Shown here: positions 10,501-20,646 of the stretch, piece after piece
Numbering within the stretch: the first letter of the stretch is position 1
Layout of the letters: the number at the start of each line of letters is the position of its first letter
NCBI RefSeq assembly: GCF_025643335.1
Contig: NZ_CP092489.1
Location: 3,420,501-3,484,500, forward strand
DNA length: 64,000 nucleotides
Reading direction: 5' to 3'
Source of the DNA: Endozoicomonas sp. Mp262
Lineage (GTDB): Bacteria > Pseudomonadota > Gammaproteobacteria > Pseudomonadales > Endozoicomonadaceae
The notes under the pieces: model-generated
The model's database searches: none
What the model was told of the DNA's origin: nothing
Seen by the model: the letters and a program-made list of their open reading frames with translations, nothing else
Made by a program: the position numbers and the translations under genes

Positions 10501-10855
10501 GGTCATCAGCAAGGTAGTTTCTTAAGGCAGCAAAACTTTCATTGTCCAGCAGTTGATTGACCAGGGTCATGATTTTCCAGGTCATGGCCTCTTTATTAAA
10601 TGCTGAACGTTTGGGTACCTCGGGTAAAACCTGTACGTACATCTGCCAGAGAAAACTGGCGGGCAGGGGGAAGTTAATGGATGCAGCTATACCCAGTCCT
10701 TCAGCCAGTTGTAGTCGCAACCACTGGGCCATACCGGGACTTTGTACAAGAATCTGCTCATCTGCCAGGGGATTGGCTGGCGGGTTTTTGGCAATCAGTG
10801 CAACAAGAAGATCTTTCAGGACATCCAGACGGTTTGAATGATAAATCGTTAACAC
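7541..10855 (-). CDS. recC: Exodeoxyribonuclease V subunit gamma (RecC)
   Basis: 1104 residues, full length for RecC, the subunit that holds RecB and RecD together and scans for Chi using an inactive helicase and inactive nuclease fold. The N-terminus (MLTIYHSNRLDVLKDLLVAL) and QILVQSPGMAQWLRLQLAE are characteristic of RecC, as are INFPLPASFLWQMYVQVLP and FKVVCLLGMNDGAYPRS. It is the first gene of the three-gene operon; its stop overlaps the recB start. No strong Shine-Dalgarno is visible before the ATG at 10855. Confidence 0.95.
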   Translation of the reverse strand: MLTIYHSNRLDVLKDLLVALIAKNPPANPLADEQILVQSPGMAQWLRLQLAEGLGIAASINFPLPASFLWQMYVQVLPEVPKRSAFNKEAMTWKIMTLVNQLLDNESFAALRNYLADDQGHLKSYQLAGKIADIFDQYLVYRPDWILRWEAHDNISDITANHPWQPELWRALVKKTSDMGQSHWHRANMHEQFNQLMTEGTFKDKLPERLFVFGISALPPHFVESLQALGQQTDIHLMVTNPCRYFWGDIKDPKYLAKLKSRNFSLHIAGDITGQERQTSFIKSQPDSQETSNPLLASMGKLGRDYLYQIHEMEAGDIDAFVDINPGTLLQQIQEDILELIDSSSQDSKKPIPGTDCSIEIHSCHSGLREVEVLHDHLLDLFDHNPALSPKDIVVMLPDVDTYTPWIQAVFGSLDKHDRRYIPYSISDRSARNEHPVLLGILKLLELNNSRCSAPELLELLEIPALQRRFDIDQNGLETLRGWVHEVGVRWGLDQKQQQHFELPSMPVNTWAFGLRRMLLGYAMPEESGIHSHILPFDSVQGINASLSGQLADFIEQIQWLSETLDTERQIDEWIRYINQLLEQFFTPDESDEYALKSVRDALDHLHEQLQDADHREPLSKAILVSYLNERISNERSSQRFLAGKLNFCTLMPMRSIPFKVVCLLGMNDGAYPRSIAPAGFDLIAKHSRRGDRSRREDDRYLFLEALLSAQDRFYISYAGRSILDNSLRAPSVLVTELINYCEQGFEIAGKTLKDHLVREHSLQAFSPRSFPPENQDHNGKVFSYAREWLPAANHQGEKPAAFMGRPLQVMETANELELSELLRFYRSPCKHFCNTRLKVFFDQDEQALEENEPFELDTLERYHLKQELLDTLIRGDSPNTVLKHQSARGALPYGAFGELLLDEQVKATTCIAAFLTPLLSTPKQDIDVTITLAGMEISGWLSGHFEGGLIRYRPASIKARDILLGWIEHLCYCSMGQQGVTRIVGLQQKKEEYQQIIFENLSTKQAGQYLEKVITVYKEGLQHPLPLFTETAMAWLDQSDPDKAKDKARLCFEGNQYSKGSFAEGSDPYIARIYPSFEDSFSEMTTLAREVLFPALQHQVEGQ

Positions 10856-10904
10856 GGTGGTGGAATCCGTTACAAAACAGTAGTTGTATACAGCCTGGAT
10901 AGGA

Positions 10905-11192
10905 TTATGCCATACCTTTTCTTCTCATGGCCTGTATCAGATTGGTCTTTTTCTTTTTTCGAGAGGTGGGGGTTGATGTGCTTGGGCTGTAATGGGTGAG
11001 TATTGCATGTTCTGCTTGCTGAAGCAGTGCTTTATTAGGTTTGGTATTCTGTATGTAGCGAGCACCACAGCCCTCCTTAATATGCAGCTTGTTTTTCAGG
11101 CTGGATACAGCCTCCATAAGAGACAGGGCTTCCTGGACTTTATTTTTACTGATATCCAGTTGTTTTTTTGCTGATTCTTCTACTATATCCAT
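10905..11192 (-). CDS. Small basic orphan protein upstream of recC
   Basis: 95 residues. AGGTAGATCACTTA before the ATG at 11192 gives a plausible ribosome binding site. The N-terminal 50 residues look helical (VQEALSLMEAVSSLKNKL). The tail is Ser/Thr-rich and then very basic (SRKKKKTNLIQAMRRKGMA). No domain is recognised. It lies 49 bases upstream of recC on the same strand, so it may be co-transcribed with recBCD. Nothing links it to recombination beyond position. It could be a spurious frame, but the upstream signal and the lack of any competing frame favour a gene. Confidence 0.5.
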   Translation of the reverse strand: MDIVEESAKKQLDISKNKVQEALSLMEAVSSLKNKLHIKEGCGARYIQNTKPNKALLQQAEHAILTHYSPSTSTPTSRKKKKTNLIQAMRRKGMA

Positions 11193-11424
11193 TAAGTGAT
11201 CTACCTATTAGGGTGGGGGAATCAATAGGCTCATAAAAAGTAAGTTTAGTACATGAAACAGTGATGCGTATGGGCTGCAAGGAGGGGGTTCTGTAGAAAA
11301 ATTCAATATTAACAGGGGTATATGACCATCATTTAAGGTTAGAATAGGGAGGACTGTCAGAGGGTGCGATTGGGTACTTTTTCGTCATAGCTATTAATCT
11401 GTTGCTAATGCTGTTTGGGCCGCC

Positions 11425-13853
11425 ATGCTGTACGCCTTAAAATGTGATTTTTATTTCCTTTCCCGTAAAGTGCCCTGTGCTTTAAGGCTCTTCATACTCT
11501 TTTTGCTGGTAGTGCTTCCTGCCAGCGTTCTTGCCAAGGCAGCTGACGTAGATTTATCCCCTGGCTTACCATCGATCTCTGATAAAAATGTGATAACCCA
11601 GCCCTTTAAAATTGGTTATTATCACGATGATGCTCCCTGGATGTATACCAATGATGCGGGCAAGCCTGACGGGATGGTTCTTGATCTTTGGAAGGAATGG
11701 TCAGCAAAGTCCGGGATTCCCATTACCTTTTTGGCGGTGTCAAAGAATAAGGCGCTCAGTAGGTTGGAACGGTCTGATATTGATGCTATCGCTCTGATTG
11801 GTCCTGAAGCCCAGGATGATTCATTCCCTATGACAGAGGCAGTCCTTCTTGAGGGAAAGCCGGTTTTATTTGTAGAAAAATTACATGCCAGGGGTTCTCT
11901 GGATGAAGTCTTTAAAGTAGCCAGGGTTGGCTTTCTTCGTTCAGAAGGTCTGGAAAGATCATTAAGGCAGCGATACCCCCATGCTCGCCTGGTACCCTTT
12001 CGCTCTCACAGGGCACTTATTGATGCCGCTTCAGAACAGGAGATTGATGCGGTTATTGGTGGGGAATATGCTCTCCGCTATCATTTAAATAGCAGGGGGA
12101 TTATTAACGATTATAAAGCTCTGGAAACAGATTTTGACAGTATCAAAATATCGGCTGGCATTGCCCGTAGCCGGGTTGATATAAAAGAGAAAGTAGAGTC
12201 AGGTATGGCCAGTCTTAGCCCTGGGGTTGCTTCGGCTATTGTTAAAAAATGGCTTGGCTTCGATCCCGGGAATCAAGAAAGCCTGGTGATTGCCCTGAAT
12301 GCTTCCCTTGCCCCGCTTTCATTTATTAACGCCCTTGGTAAGCCAGCTGGCCTGATTGTTGATATCTGGAAATTATGGTCAGAAAAAACAGGTAAGCCCA
12401 TCCGCTTCCGTGCCAGTAGTTTGCCAGAGTCTCTTTTGGCTCTTCGGGAGGGGAAGGTGGATGTTCATGCTGCGCTGTCTCCTTCTTCCGGGCGCCATCA
12501 ATGGTTACAGGTTTCTAACCCATATTATGGCTCAAGCTATCGAATCTATTATCGAGCCGGTTTGCGTTCCGATGATCCGGGAACAAATCTTGATAATCGG
12601 CTTTTGGGGATTGTGGCAAGTTCCAGTCATGTTGACTTTGTAAAACGCTGGTTACCAGGCGCAAAGATTCAGGTGAGGGATAATATCCAGGGGCTGATAC
12701 AGTCGCTCTTTAAAGGCGAAATTGATGCCTTTATTGCTGAGCCTGTGGTGGTGCAATCGGCATTAAACCGCCTGGATCTGGTGGGTGAAGTGGTTTGTAG
12801 TAAGTACTTTAACCTTAATGAGGCTGTCAGTGCCGGGGTGCTTGCTGAACGGGGACCTCAGCTGTTGCCCTTGATCAATGAAGGGTTTAGTGCCATATCT
12901 CTGGATGAGTTCAGAAAACTGGAAGAGCGCTGGATTGTTAATAGTAATAACCGTTATTTCCATAAGTCAGGTATTAACATCCCCCTAACGGATGAAGAGC
13001 GTCGCTGGATAGCAAGAAACCCTGTTATCAGCATGATTTTGGAAAAAGATGCCCCTCCTTTTTCTTTTCTGGATGATCAGGGGGAACTCCAGGGGATTGC
13101 CATCGATTATCTCAAATTGATCGAAGAGCGTTTGGGTATCACCTTTCAGATTAGTATGGATTATAACTGGCCTGAAGGGTTGAGCATGGCCTATCGCCAT
13201 GAGGTGGATGGCATTGGCTTGATACACAAAACCGATGAGCGAGCCAGGTATCTGGACTTTACTCGCCCTTTACTGAAAGTCCCAACCGTTATTATTGTTA
13301 GAAACTCGGACAAAAGTATTCGTTCAACCAGAAACCTGGGTGGCAAGAATGTGGGCTATGTGCCTGGCTATACCATCTATGACCAGTTCAGGAAAAAGTA
13401 CCCTGCCATACGGTTTAAACAGGTAGCCTCCATTGCCAGCGGGCTAAACCGGGTTTCCAGTGGAAATCTGGATGCCATGATTGTCAATCTGGCATCAGCC
13501 AGCCATGAAATAGACCGCCTTAAAATAACCAATCTACAGATTATTGGCGAGGCGGGGTTTGATTATGAGTTTCGTTTAGGCAACCGAAATGACAAACCGG
13601 TATTAGCCGCCATTCTCGAAAAAGCGGTAGAGAGTATTTCTCCTGAAGATAAGGAAGAAATTGAAAGTAGCTGGATCTCTATCCATCCCGGTAGCTGGAA
13701 ACCGAATAAAGAACTATTCATCGGATTGTTACTGGTTCTTGTTACCCTGATTCTGATTATTTACTGGAACCGCAGGCTAACCCTGGAAATTGCTGAAAGG
13801 GAGAAAGTAGAGGAAGAGCTAAAGTCACGTTCCGAGCTGGATCGTTTGCTTAG
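11425..13853 (+). pseudogene. BvgS/EvgS-like hybrid sensor kinase, N-terminal part, cut by IS1380
   Basis: This is the sensory half of a hybrid histidine kinase. Residues 1-38 contain a signal segment (LFILFLLVVLPASVLA). Three periplasmic SBP_bac_3-type solute-binding domains follow, beginning near residues 54 (FKIGYYHDDAPWMYTND), 290 (VIALNASLAPLSFIN) and 530 (ISMILEKDAPPFSFLDDQ). A membrane segment sits at about 763-782 (LFIGLLLVLVTLILIIYW), then a short coiled linker. The frame enters the IS1380 element after codon 809 and stops at 13869 inside it. Such kinases sense small molecules through clamshell domains and pass phosphate through REC and HPt domains. Joining 13853 to 15578 restores one frame of 1954 codons, so the gene was intact before the insertion. 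The half protein has no kinase domain. Confidence 0.88.
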
Positions 13854-15573
13854 CCCGGATATTTCATAAAGCAGCAGAAACACCACCCCAGACCACTCAA
13901 TTTTGACTTTGCTGTGGGGCTGCTGCTTTATTTTCTGTGACAAAAGCTCTTCAGGCTCCGACTCGGCTCCAATCTGAATAATTATCAGTCAATTTGGCTT
14001 TTTCAGGACAAATGAATACCCCAAACTACTCTCGTCTGGTCACCATTTGATTAGATTGGGCGTTATTAAGAGTACTATCCGGGCCGAGGCAGCGGCATTA
14101 GATAAAAGACCTCCGTTACATGCTGTAAAAGCTTCTTGAACGGGCAGCAGCGGGGTAGGTGTAGTTTGATTCGGTCTTTGTACTCAACCACTTTGACCGC
14201 TACTTTGCAGAGCTTTGTTATCACCGTTGATGGCTGGGCTTTCTCCAGCTCTGTTCCTTTCAGAGCCTTGATTCTTAACTCGTAGTGCAAGACGTAAGCC
14301 GCACAGGCATAAAATAGCCTCAGGTGATTTGCCAGAAAGCGTTGATCCGACAACCTGTCACCGGACAGGTCGCTTTTCAGGTGCTTAATGAAATTCTCAT
14401 CCTGCCCCCTTGGGCAGTACAAATCTTCATAAATCACCTCAGAGGAAGCCTCTTTGATCGATGTGACAATAAAGCGGGGATTGTCGCCTTTCTGGTTAAC
14501 CTCGGCCTTATAGATTATCCGGGTATCCAGCCCCTTCCAGCTTTTAGCCTGATAGTCGGCCTCTCCGTACAGCCTGAGTCGCTCAGGCTCTGGCATATCG
14601 TTCAACTTTGCCAGCGCCGTTTTGGTCTTGAGAGCCTGACGAGCCTCACCCAGCAGCTCTTTGGCTTTGGGGCGTAAGGCTGTTTTATGACCAGCACCCT
14701 TGCCCAGCACATAATCAGAATGCTTGTTAGCCTGAACAATATGCATTAATTCAGGTTGGGCAAAATGACTGTCACCACGTACCAGCAAATGGGTTTTCGG
14801 CCACCGTTTACGGATGAGCGTGATGATGCGCTTGAGAATAGCAGCGTTTTCCTTGCCTGTCGGGGTCTTGCCCGGACGCAGGATAGCCGTGATCAGCTTG
14901 CCACTGAGCCCTTCAAAAACCAGTAAAGGCAGGTAACAATAATCCTGATATTTTGCGTTAAACAGATTCATTTGCTGACCACCATGAGTAATGGCGGGCG
15001 TGTGATCAAGATCAATCACAATAGCCATGGGCGGCACGTCGTAACTGGCGATAAAATGGTGAACAAACGCCTCGGCCATCCGATAAATATCCTTGCGCCG
15101 CATGGACTGCCCCAGTCGTGTGTAGGTGGGGGAAGACGCCATATGGTTATCCTCATCCAAAGGATTTTTTCCGACAGCCAGCTTGAGCATTGGGTCTTTG
15201 CGCAGGCGGTTGCTGTCGTTAGCATCCTCATAACCACAAGCCATTTGCAAGATTCGCTGAACCAGAAGGTCTTGCAGGGAGTGGTCAATGTAGGCTGGGT
15301 GGCGCTTGTCATCAATGCTCTGGCTCAGCCTGGAAATAAGTCCGCTATGCAGCAGGGTTTCCCGTAACAAAAGCGCACCAAAATCTGAAGATAACGCCCC
15401 GCCATTGAAGTCGGCACGGACAGTTTTGCCATTTGAGGGGTGAAAACGAAGCTGTTCTTGTGTAGATTGAGTCATGGCAAGTTCCGGTTTGCTTTTTCCG
15501 AAGCATTTTTTTGGTCGACCCAATCATATCAAGTGGTTGGGCGGAACTTGCCTTTATTTATGAAATATCCGGG
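13854..15573 (-). mobile_element. Complete IS1380-family insertion sequence
   Basis: 1720 bp, bounded by inverted ends CCCGGATATTTCATAAA at 13854-13870 and its exact complement at 15557-15573. A 4-bp direct repeat TTAG flanks it at 13850-13853 and 15574-15577. It carries one minus-strand transposase gene. End sequence, length and duplication size all fit the IS1380 family. It splits the sensor kinase gene and is oriented opposite to it. Confidence 0.95.
14075..15475 (-). CDS. IS1380-family DDE transposase
   Basis: 467 residues from the ATG at 15475 (GGAA seven bases upstream). A longer frame can start at 15523 but would add an odd basic leader. The N-terminus (MTQSTQEQLRFHPSNGKTVR followed by ADFNGG) is typical of IS1380 transposases. 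Visible catalytic-region motifs are VIDLDHTPAITHGGQQ, LVRGDSHFAQPELM and CPRGQDENFIKHLKSDLSGDR, which would supply the two Asp and the Glu of the DDE triad. The frame is full length and unbroken, so the enzyme may be active. Confidence 0.92.
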   Translation of the reverse strand: MTQSTQEQLRFHPSNGKTVRADFNGGALSSDFGALLLRETLLHSGLISRLSQSIDDKRHPAYIDHSLQDLLVQRILQMACGYEDANDSNRLRKDPMLKLAVGKNPLDEDNHMASSPTYTRLGQSMRRKDIYRMAEAFVHHFIASYDVPPMAIVIDLDHTPAITHGGQQMNLFNAKYQDYCYLPLLVFEGLSGKLITAILRPGKTPTGKENAAILKRIITLIRKRWPKTHLLVRGDSHFAQPELMHIVQANKHSDYVLGKGAGHKTALRPKAKELLGEARQALKTKTALAKLNDMPEPERLRLYGEADYQAKSWKGLDTRIIYKAEVNQKGDNPRFIVTSIKEASSEVIYEDLYCPRGQDENFIKHLKSDLSGDRLSDQRFLANHLRLFYACAAYVLHYELRIKALKGTELEKAQPSTVITKLCKVAVKVVEYKDRIKLHLPRCCPFKKLLQHVTEVFYLMPLPRPG

Positions 15574-15577
15574 TTAG

Positions 15578-18500
15578 TAATTTATCCAGGCAATTTATTG
15601 ATAAACCCTTTGGGGAGACTATTGAGTTCTTTTTAAAAGAACTCGCTGAATATATGCAGGCTGAGACTGCATTTATTGTGTCATGGGATAATCCGCCGAC
15701 AATAGAGGCATTCTGGAGTGTGCTGCCTGATATGGGACCGGATACCCTGCTGCCTATTCTTGAGCATGATATCAAGAAAATGGGTAAGGGGATCCAGCGT
15801 GGCTGTATCATTACCCAGGAAAACCTCAGGGAAGCGGGTAATGCCAAAGGTGTTGCAGCAATGCAAGGTGTTGGTATCGATAATGCCATCTATACCCCGA
15901 TGATTCTATTTGGCGATACCGCTGGGGGAATAGGGTTACTTAACCGGCCCAATGCCCGGGAGATTCTGGATGATGAAATTGATCTCTTGAGACGGGTGGG
16001 GGAATTGTTGGCTGTGGCCAGGGCAAGGCAAAAGTCAGATGATGCTTTGCGTCAAAGTGAAGAGCGCTATCAGCTGGCTATGGATGCTGCATCCGATGGG
16101 CTTTGGGACTGGGATGTGGCAGGGGATAAAATTTATTTCAGTCCTCGATACCAGACAATACTCGGATTCCAGCCAGGGGAATTATTGAATACCCCCAGTG
16201 CCTGGCGACGAATGATTCATCCTCAGGACAAAAGCAAAACTGTGGCATTTTATGAGGAGATGTTTGCCTCCTGTGACGCCGCATTCCAGTCTGTTTTCCG
16301 GGCCCGGAGAAAGGATGGCAGCTATGCTACGGTCCGAACCAAAGGAAAGGTGGTTTTTCGGGGAGAAAATGGTGAGCCCCTGAGGGCTCTTGGCACGTTG
16401 GTAGATATTACGGAGCAGCGGGAGAGGGAAAGAGAGCTTTCAATGTCCCGCTTTTCACTGGATAGTGCGGCAGATTATATTCACTGGTTCCGGAAAGATG
16501 GCAGTCATAAGTATGCTAACGAATCGGCTTGTAAGGCTCTTGGCTATTCCCTGGGCGAGCTGATGAAAAAAACCATTATGGATATTAATCCGGCGGTTAC
16601 AGTAACATCCTGGGCTCGCCTCTGGGATCAGCTGACCCGGCAAAGGGATATGACCTATGAAACCCTGAGAATGACAGCGGATGGTCGAGTGTTTCCGGTG
16701 GAAGTTACCGCCAACTATATGGAGTATGAAGGGGAGGGCTACCTGTTTGCCAGTGGCAGGAATATAACAGATAGAAAACAGGCTGAGGATGCCCTCCATA
16801 AGGCCAAGGAAGCTGCTGACCAGGCTAACCAGGCGAAGAGTAACTTTCTCGCTAACATGAGCCATGAGATCCGTACGCCAATGAATGCCATTATTGGTTT
16901 AAGCCATCTTGTCCAGAAAACGGAGTTGAGCAACAGGCAGCTGGATTACATTAACAAAATTCAGTCTTCTGCCCATGCCTTACTGGGGATTATTAATGAT
17001 ATCCTCGACTTTTCCAGAATTGAGGCAGGTAAACTCAATATGGAGTCCATTGAATTTGACCTCGGTGAAGTTTTCGATAATCTGTACAGCCTGAGCAGTA
17101 TCAAGGCTGAAGAAAAAGGTATTTACCTGGTTTATGATATCGCCTCAGATGTACCACGACACCTGAAAGGGGATCCCTTAAGGCTGGGGCAGGTGCTGAT
17201 TAATCTGACCCATAACGCGCTTAAATTCACCCACGAAGGGGAGGTGAGCATTCAGGTGCGCCTGCTGAGTAAGGACAAGGGTGGGCATGCCGCCACACTG
17301 GAATTTAAAGTCTCTGACACAGGCATTGGTATTAGCCACGAACATCAGTCTAGATTATTTGATTCGTTTTCCCAGGTTGATGGCTCAACAACGCGGAAAT
17401 TTGGTGGAACAGGTCTGGGATTAGCCATTAGCCGTAGCCTGGTCAATATGATGGGTGGAGATATTGCGGTTAATTCGCAGCTGAACAAGGGAAGTGAGTT
17501 CCGGTTTACCGTTAATTTAGGGATTGCAAGGCAGCTTTCTATCACCCGGAAGGCGCTTAAAGGGGTGAATGCACTGGTTGTTGATGATAACCCGGAGGCT
17601 CGGGAGTTTTTAATCAGTCAGCTAAAAGACTTCGGTTGCCATGCCCTCGAAGCAGAGAATAGTAGTCAGGCGTTGCATCTTCTAAAGAAATGGAATGCAC
17701 CGGAACAGGAAAATAAACCGATTTCAGTGGCCTTGCTGGATTGGCGGATGCCGGATACGGACGGTATTGAACTGGCTAAAAAAATCAAGAACATGCCGTT
17801 AAAGCAGGAGCCAGCTCTGATTATGGTGTCTGCCTATGGAAGGGAGGAGGTTATTGCCCGGGCCTCCGGCAAGGTGGATGCTTTCCTGATTAAGCCGGTC
17901 ACCAGTTCCATTTTGATAGAGACTATCCTTCGGACACTGAATAGTCAAAGCGAGCAAACCAGGAATACACAGTCAACAGGGGCTACCAGGAATAAGATGT
18001 ATTCAGGGAAGTTGCTGTTGGTTGAGGATAATGAAATTAACCGGCAGGTGGCTAGAGAACTGCTGGAGGCCTTGGGAATCCGTACTGAGCTGGCTGTGAA
18101 TGGTCGGGAAGCGGTGGAAAGGGTTCAGCAGGAAGACTTTAGCCTGGTCTTTATGGATATACAAATGCCTGAGATGGATGGTTATCAGGCTACCCGGTTG
18201 ATTAGAAATAAGTTGGGTAAAAAGACACTGCCAATTATAGCCATGACAGCTCATGCAATGACGGGAGATCGAGAGCGTTGTCTGGAGGCAGGGATGAATG
18301 ATCATCTTGCCAAGCCCCTTGATCCCAACAAGCTCCGGGAAGTGGTGGAGCGATGGCTTGGTAATATAGCGTTAACCCACGATAAAGGTCAGCTGGCTGA
18401 AACAACTGATGCTGTTACAAATAATAAGGATCTTCCCGGGGTTAATCAGGTTGATGGACTGGGCCGGGTGAGAAACAAGAGTGAGTTATATAACCGGTTA

Positions 18501-19013
18501 TTGGTGAGCTTTTATCATGATCATCAGGATGATGTAAATAAACTGCAGAAAGCCCTGGCTGAAGGCAGCTGGCAGTCAGCGCGGTTTATTGCCCATACCA
18601 TTAAAGGTACAGCAGGCAACCTGGGAGCAGACAGGCTCTATGAAGCGGCTGCCAGAGTGGAAAATGCGGTAAGAACTCATTTCACCTTGCCTGATGAGGC
18701 CATGATCAGTGAGTTTGTTCGGGCTTTTGATGAAGTCATGGAAGGGCTGCATAGTCTGGCAGAAAATGATAGTGAAAATATTTTTGGTGAGGGATTGGTT
18801 GAAATCGGTAAAGTCAACTTCTTGCTTGATTCTGTGCGCAGGCGATTACAGGAGGGTGATGCCGGGGTGGTGGATTCTATCCCGGATCTTCTTAAGGGCC
18901 TGGGAGATAAAGTTGACAGGACTCAGCTTAAGGCGTTTTATAAAACGGTTAAATCCTATGATTTTGAGGAAGCTGTTGCTCAATTGAATGAAATTCAGAA
19001 GTGTATGGGTTGA
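15578..19013 (+). pseudogene. Hybrid sensor kinase, C-terminal part (GAF-PAS-PAS-HK-REC-REC-HPt)
   Basis: This continues the frame of 11425-13853 after the IS1380 element. The longest internal ATG frame starts at 15654. Domains in order, numbered in the restored protein: GAF-like about 815-965; PAS at about 980-1100 (RYQLAMDAASDGLWDWDV) and 1105-1215 (SADYIHWFRKDGSHKYANE region); HisKA with NMSHEIRTPMN, His near 1238; HATPase with [22 protein letters not shown]1 with LLDWRMPDTDG, Asp near 1529; REC2 with LVFMDIQMPEMDG, Asp near 1668; HPt with AHTIKGTAGN, His near 1815. All phosphorelay residues are present. Without the N-terminal half it lacks its own start, signal peptide and membrane anchor. 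Residual expression from an internal start is possible but unsupported by a clear ribosome site. No partner response regulator lies nearby. Confidence 0.9.
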
Positions 19014-19020
19014 AACCAAA

Positions 19021-19124
19021 CCGCGCCCAACCAGATAACCGGAATTTGACAGATCTGTGCAGGGCGCGCTTTAAAGACAGTCTTAAAAGCAGCTTCGCTT
19101 AAGAGGCAGGATATAACTATCCGG
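19021..19124. repeat. REP-like dispersed repeat, copy 1
   Basis: About 104 bp directly after the kinase stop. It contains CCGCGCCCAA, then GGGCGCGCTTTAAAG, then CTTCGCTTAAGAGGCAGGAT, ending ACTATCCGG. The same ordered blocks occur in reverse orientation at 63420-63497, also directly behind a coding region. The CGCGCCC / GGGCGCG blocks can pair as a stem. It may act as a 3' mRNA structure; that is inference. Confidence 0.55.
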
Positions 19125-19148
19125 CACAATGAACCGGCTTTTATAAAA

Positions 19149-20192
19149 CTACTGCTGTAATTCCGCCCGTGGATCAATGGGGTAAGGAATGGGCGATACT
19201 TGAATAGTGCGGGTCTTGCTTTCCGTTAATATAACATCGTTGCTTTCAGCGGCTTCAATTCTGATGACTGCCAGTGCGTGACAGGAATTGCTATTGATGC
19301 TGGAGACGGATTCAAGAATTTCCCCTATAACCTGCCCTTTGCCGTTTTCCAGCTTTGCTCCGGGAAGAACGTTATCGGTGCCGGTGCATACCAGGGAGTA
19401 TGTTCTGCTCTTTTGTTGTCCCAGATTCTGCATTCGGGCAATAATTTCCTGGCCGGTATAGCACCCCTTTCGAAAGCTGACATAACCGATAGAAGGATAG
19501 TTAAGGTGTTGGGGAATGTATTTTTCATTGTATTCAGGGCGAACCTGGGGAATGACTGCCTGGATCATTTTTCTTTGCCAATAAGATTCTGGGGCAGCTT
19601 GTAGCTGTGTTGTCAGTTTTGTCCACCACTGCGGCAGATGTTCCTCTGGCAGCCAGAGTTCATAGGTATTATCCATGCCCGGTGCTTTGATTAAAAAACT
19701 GTTGTCAATGGCCATGGCATCCTGGTTTTCGGGGAGTATGGGTAATTGACCGGAAAGTACATCGGTGACATGTGTTCCTGACAGCCCAAGGCACATCATT
19801 GGGGTATCGGGTTGGCTGATTTTACTTTTATAAAAAACCGCATATTTTTCAAGGTGCTGGATAAATGTCCCGACAATTCCCCGATGCATTTTAAGTAAGT
19901 AGCCTGAGCCGGTATTAATCAGGGTGAAGCTGGAATACATTCTTCCCTTTGGTGTACAGGCTACACCTGTAGCCCACTGTTCTGGCTTGGGCGTCTCCAT
20001 GTTGCAAGAGAGCTGGCCCTGCAAAAAACGCTGGCTGTCAGGGCCACTGATTGCCACAATAGCCTGACTCTCAAGGGGGCAAACCACTGCTTCTTTGCTC
20101 AATACGGCCTGTTGCTGAAAGTCGGTAATTTGTCCATCCTTAGAAAAGGTTGCACCCTGGCTTGCCAGGTAGGTTTTCCACTCTATGCTCAT
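19149..20192 (-). CDS. ygfZ: Folate-binding Fe-S maintenance protein YgfZ
   Basis: 347 residues, GcvT-like fold. The family signature KGCYTGQEIIARMQ is present with the conserved Cys near residue 242, and the N-terminal half has IVAISGPDSQRFLQGQLSCN, typical of YgfZ. YgfZ is a tetrahydrofolate-binding protein that helps keep certain Fe-S enzymes (for example MiaB) active. It is divergent from sdhE-ygfX, the usual arrangement of these genes in gammaproteobacteria; the 184-bp spacer should hold both promoters. Confidence 0.93.
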   Translation of the reverse strand: MSIEWKTYLASQGATFSKDGQITDFQQQAVLSKEAVVCPLESQAIVAISGPDSQRFLQGQLSCNMETPKPEQWATGVACTPKGRMYSSFTLINTGSGYLLKMHRGIVGTFIQHLEKYAVFYKSKISQPDTPMMCLGLSGTHVTDVLSGQLPILPENQDAMAIDNSFLIKAPGMDNTYELWLPEEHLPQWWTKLTTQLQAAPESYWQRKMIQAVIPQVRPEYNEKYIPQHLNYPSIGYVSFRKGCYTGQEIIARMQNLGQQKSRTYSLVCTGTDNVLPGAKLENGKGQVIGEILESVSSINSNSCHALAVIRIEAAESNDVILTESKTRTIQVSPIPYPIDPRAELQQ

Positions 20193-20376
20193 CTCTATGC
20201 CTTAAAGCGATCTTTTGATAGTTGCACATAATAGAGAATAGGAAGTAAGTACTCCATCCTGCTAACGAAGGTTTTGTCTGGAATTATCGGTTCTGGAATA
20301 ATGTCTGAACCCGTGGCAAAGTGAAATCAACCGGTTTTTTTGCACACTGTTTTTATGTAACAACAAAGGAGTTTTT

Positions 20377-20646
20377 ATGGGGTTTTCTGAGGATGATGTC
20401 AAGCGGCTGCAGTGGCGTAGCAGACGAGGTATGTTGGAGCTGGACTTTTTACTTGAGCCATTTACCCGGGAAGCATTTTGCTCATTGTCGGAGGATGAAC
20501 AGGTGGTTTATTCCCGCCTTTTAGAGTGTGAAGACCCTGATTTATTCAGTTGGTTCATGAGTGACCAGAAGCCTGCCGATCCCGAACTGGCTAAAATGGT
20601 TCAGAAAGTCTTGCAGCGTGGTCGCTATGGCGAAGGAGCTGCTTGA
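20377..20646 (+). CDS. sdhE: FAD assembly factor SdhE
   Basis: 89 residues, the usual size. The family motif RRGMLELD at residues 16-23 (SRRGMLELDFLLEPF) is present, followed by SEDEQVVYSRLLECEDPDLFSWF. SdhE promotes covalent attachment of FAD to succinate dehydrogenase SdhA and fumarate reductase. The ATG at 20377 follows AAAGGAG about seven bases upstream. It overlaps the start of the ygfX-like gene. Confidence 0.93.
   Translation: MGFSEDDVKRLQWRSRRGMLELDFLLEPFTREAFCSLSEDEQVVYSRLLECEDPDLFSWFMSDQKPADPELAKMVQKVLQRGRYGEGAA

Noticed and set aside
938-10855. Anti-phage defence island around recBCD
   Set aside because: The recBCD genes are ordinary housekeeping versions with all motifs, and neither small orphan beside them resembles a known defence component.
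15654-19013. Separate, independent hybrid kinase gene starting at 15654
   Set aside because: The frame continues upstream to the IS1380 edge and joins the first half exactly after removing one TTAG copy, so it is half of a split gene.
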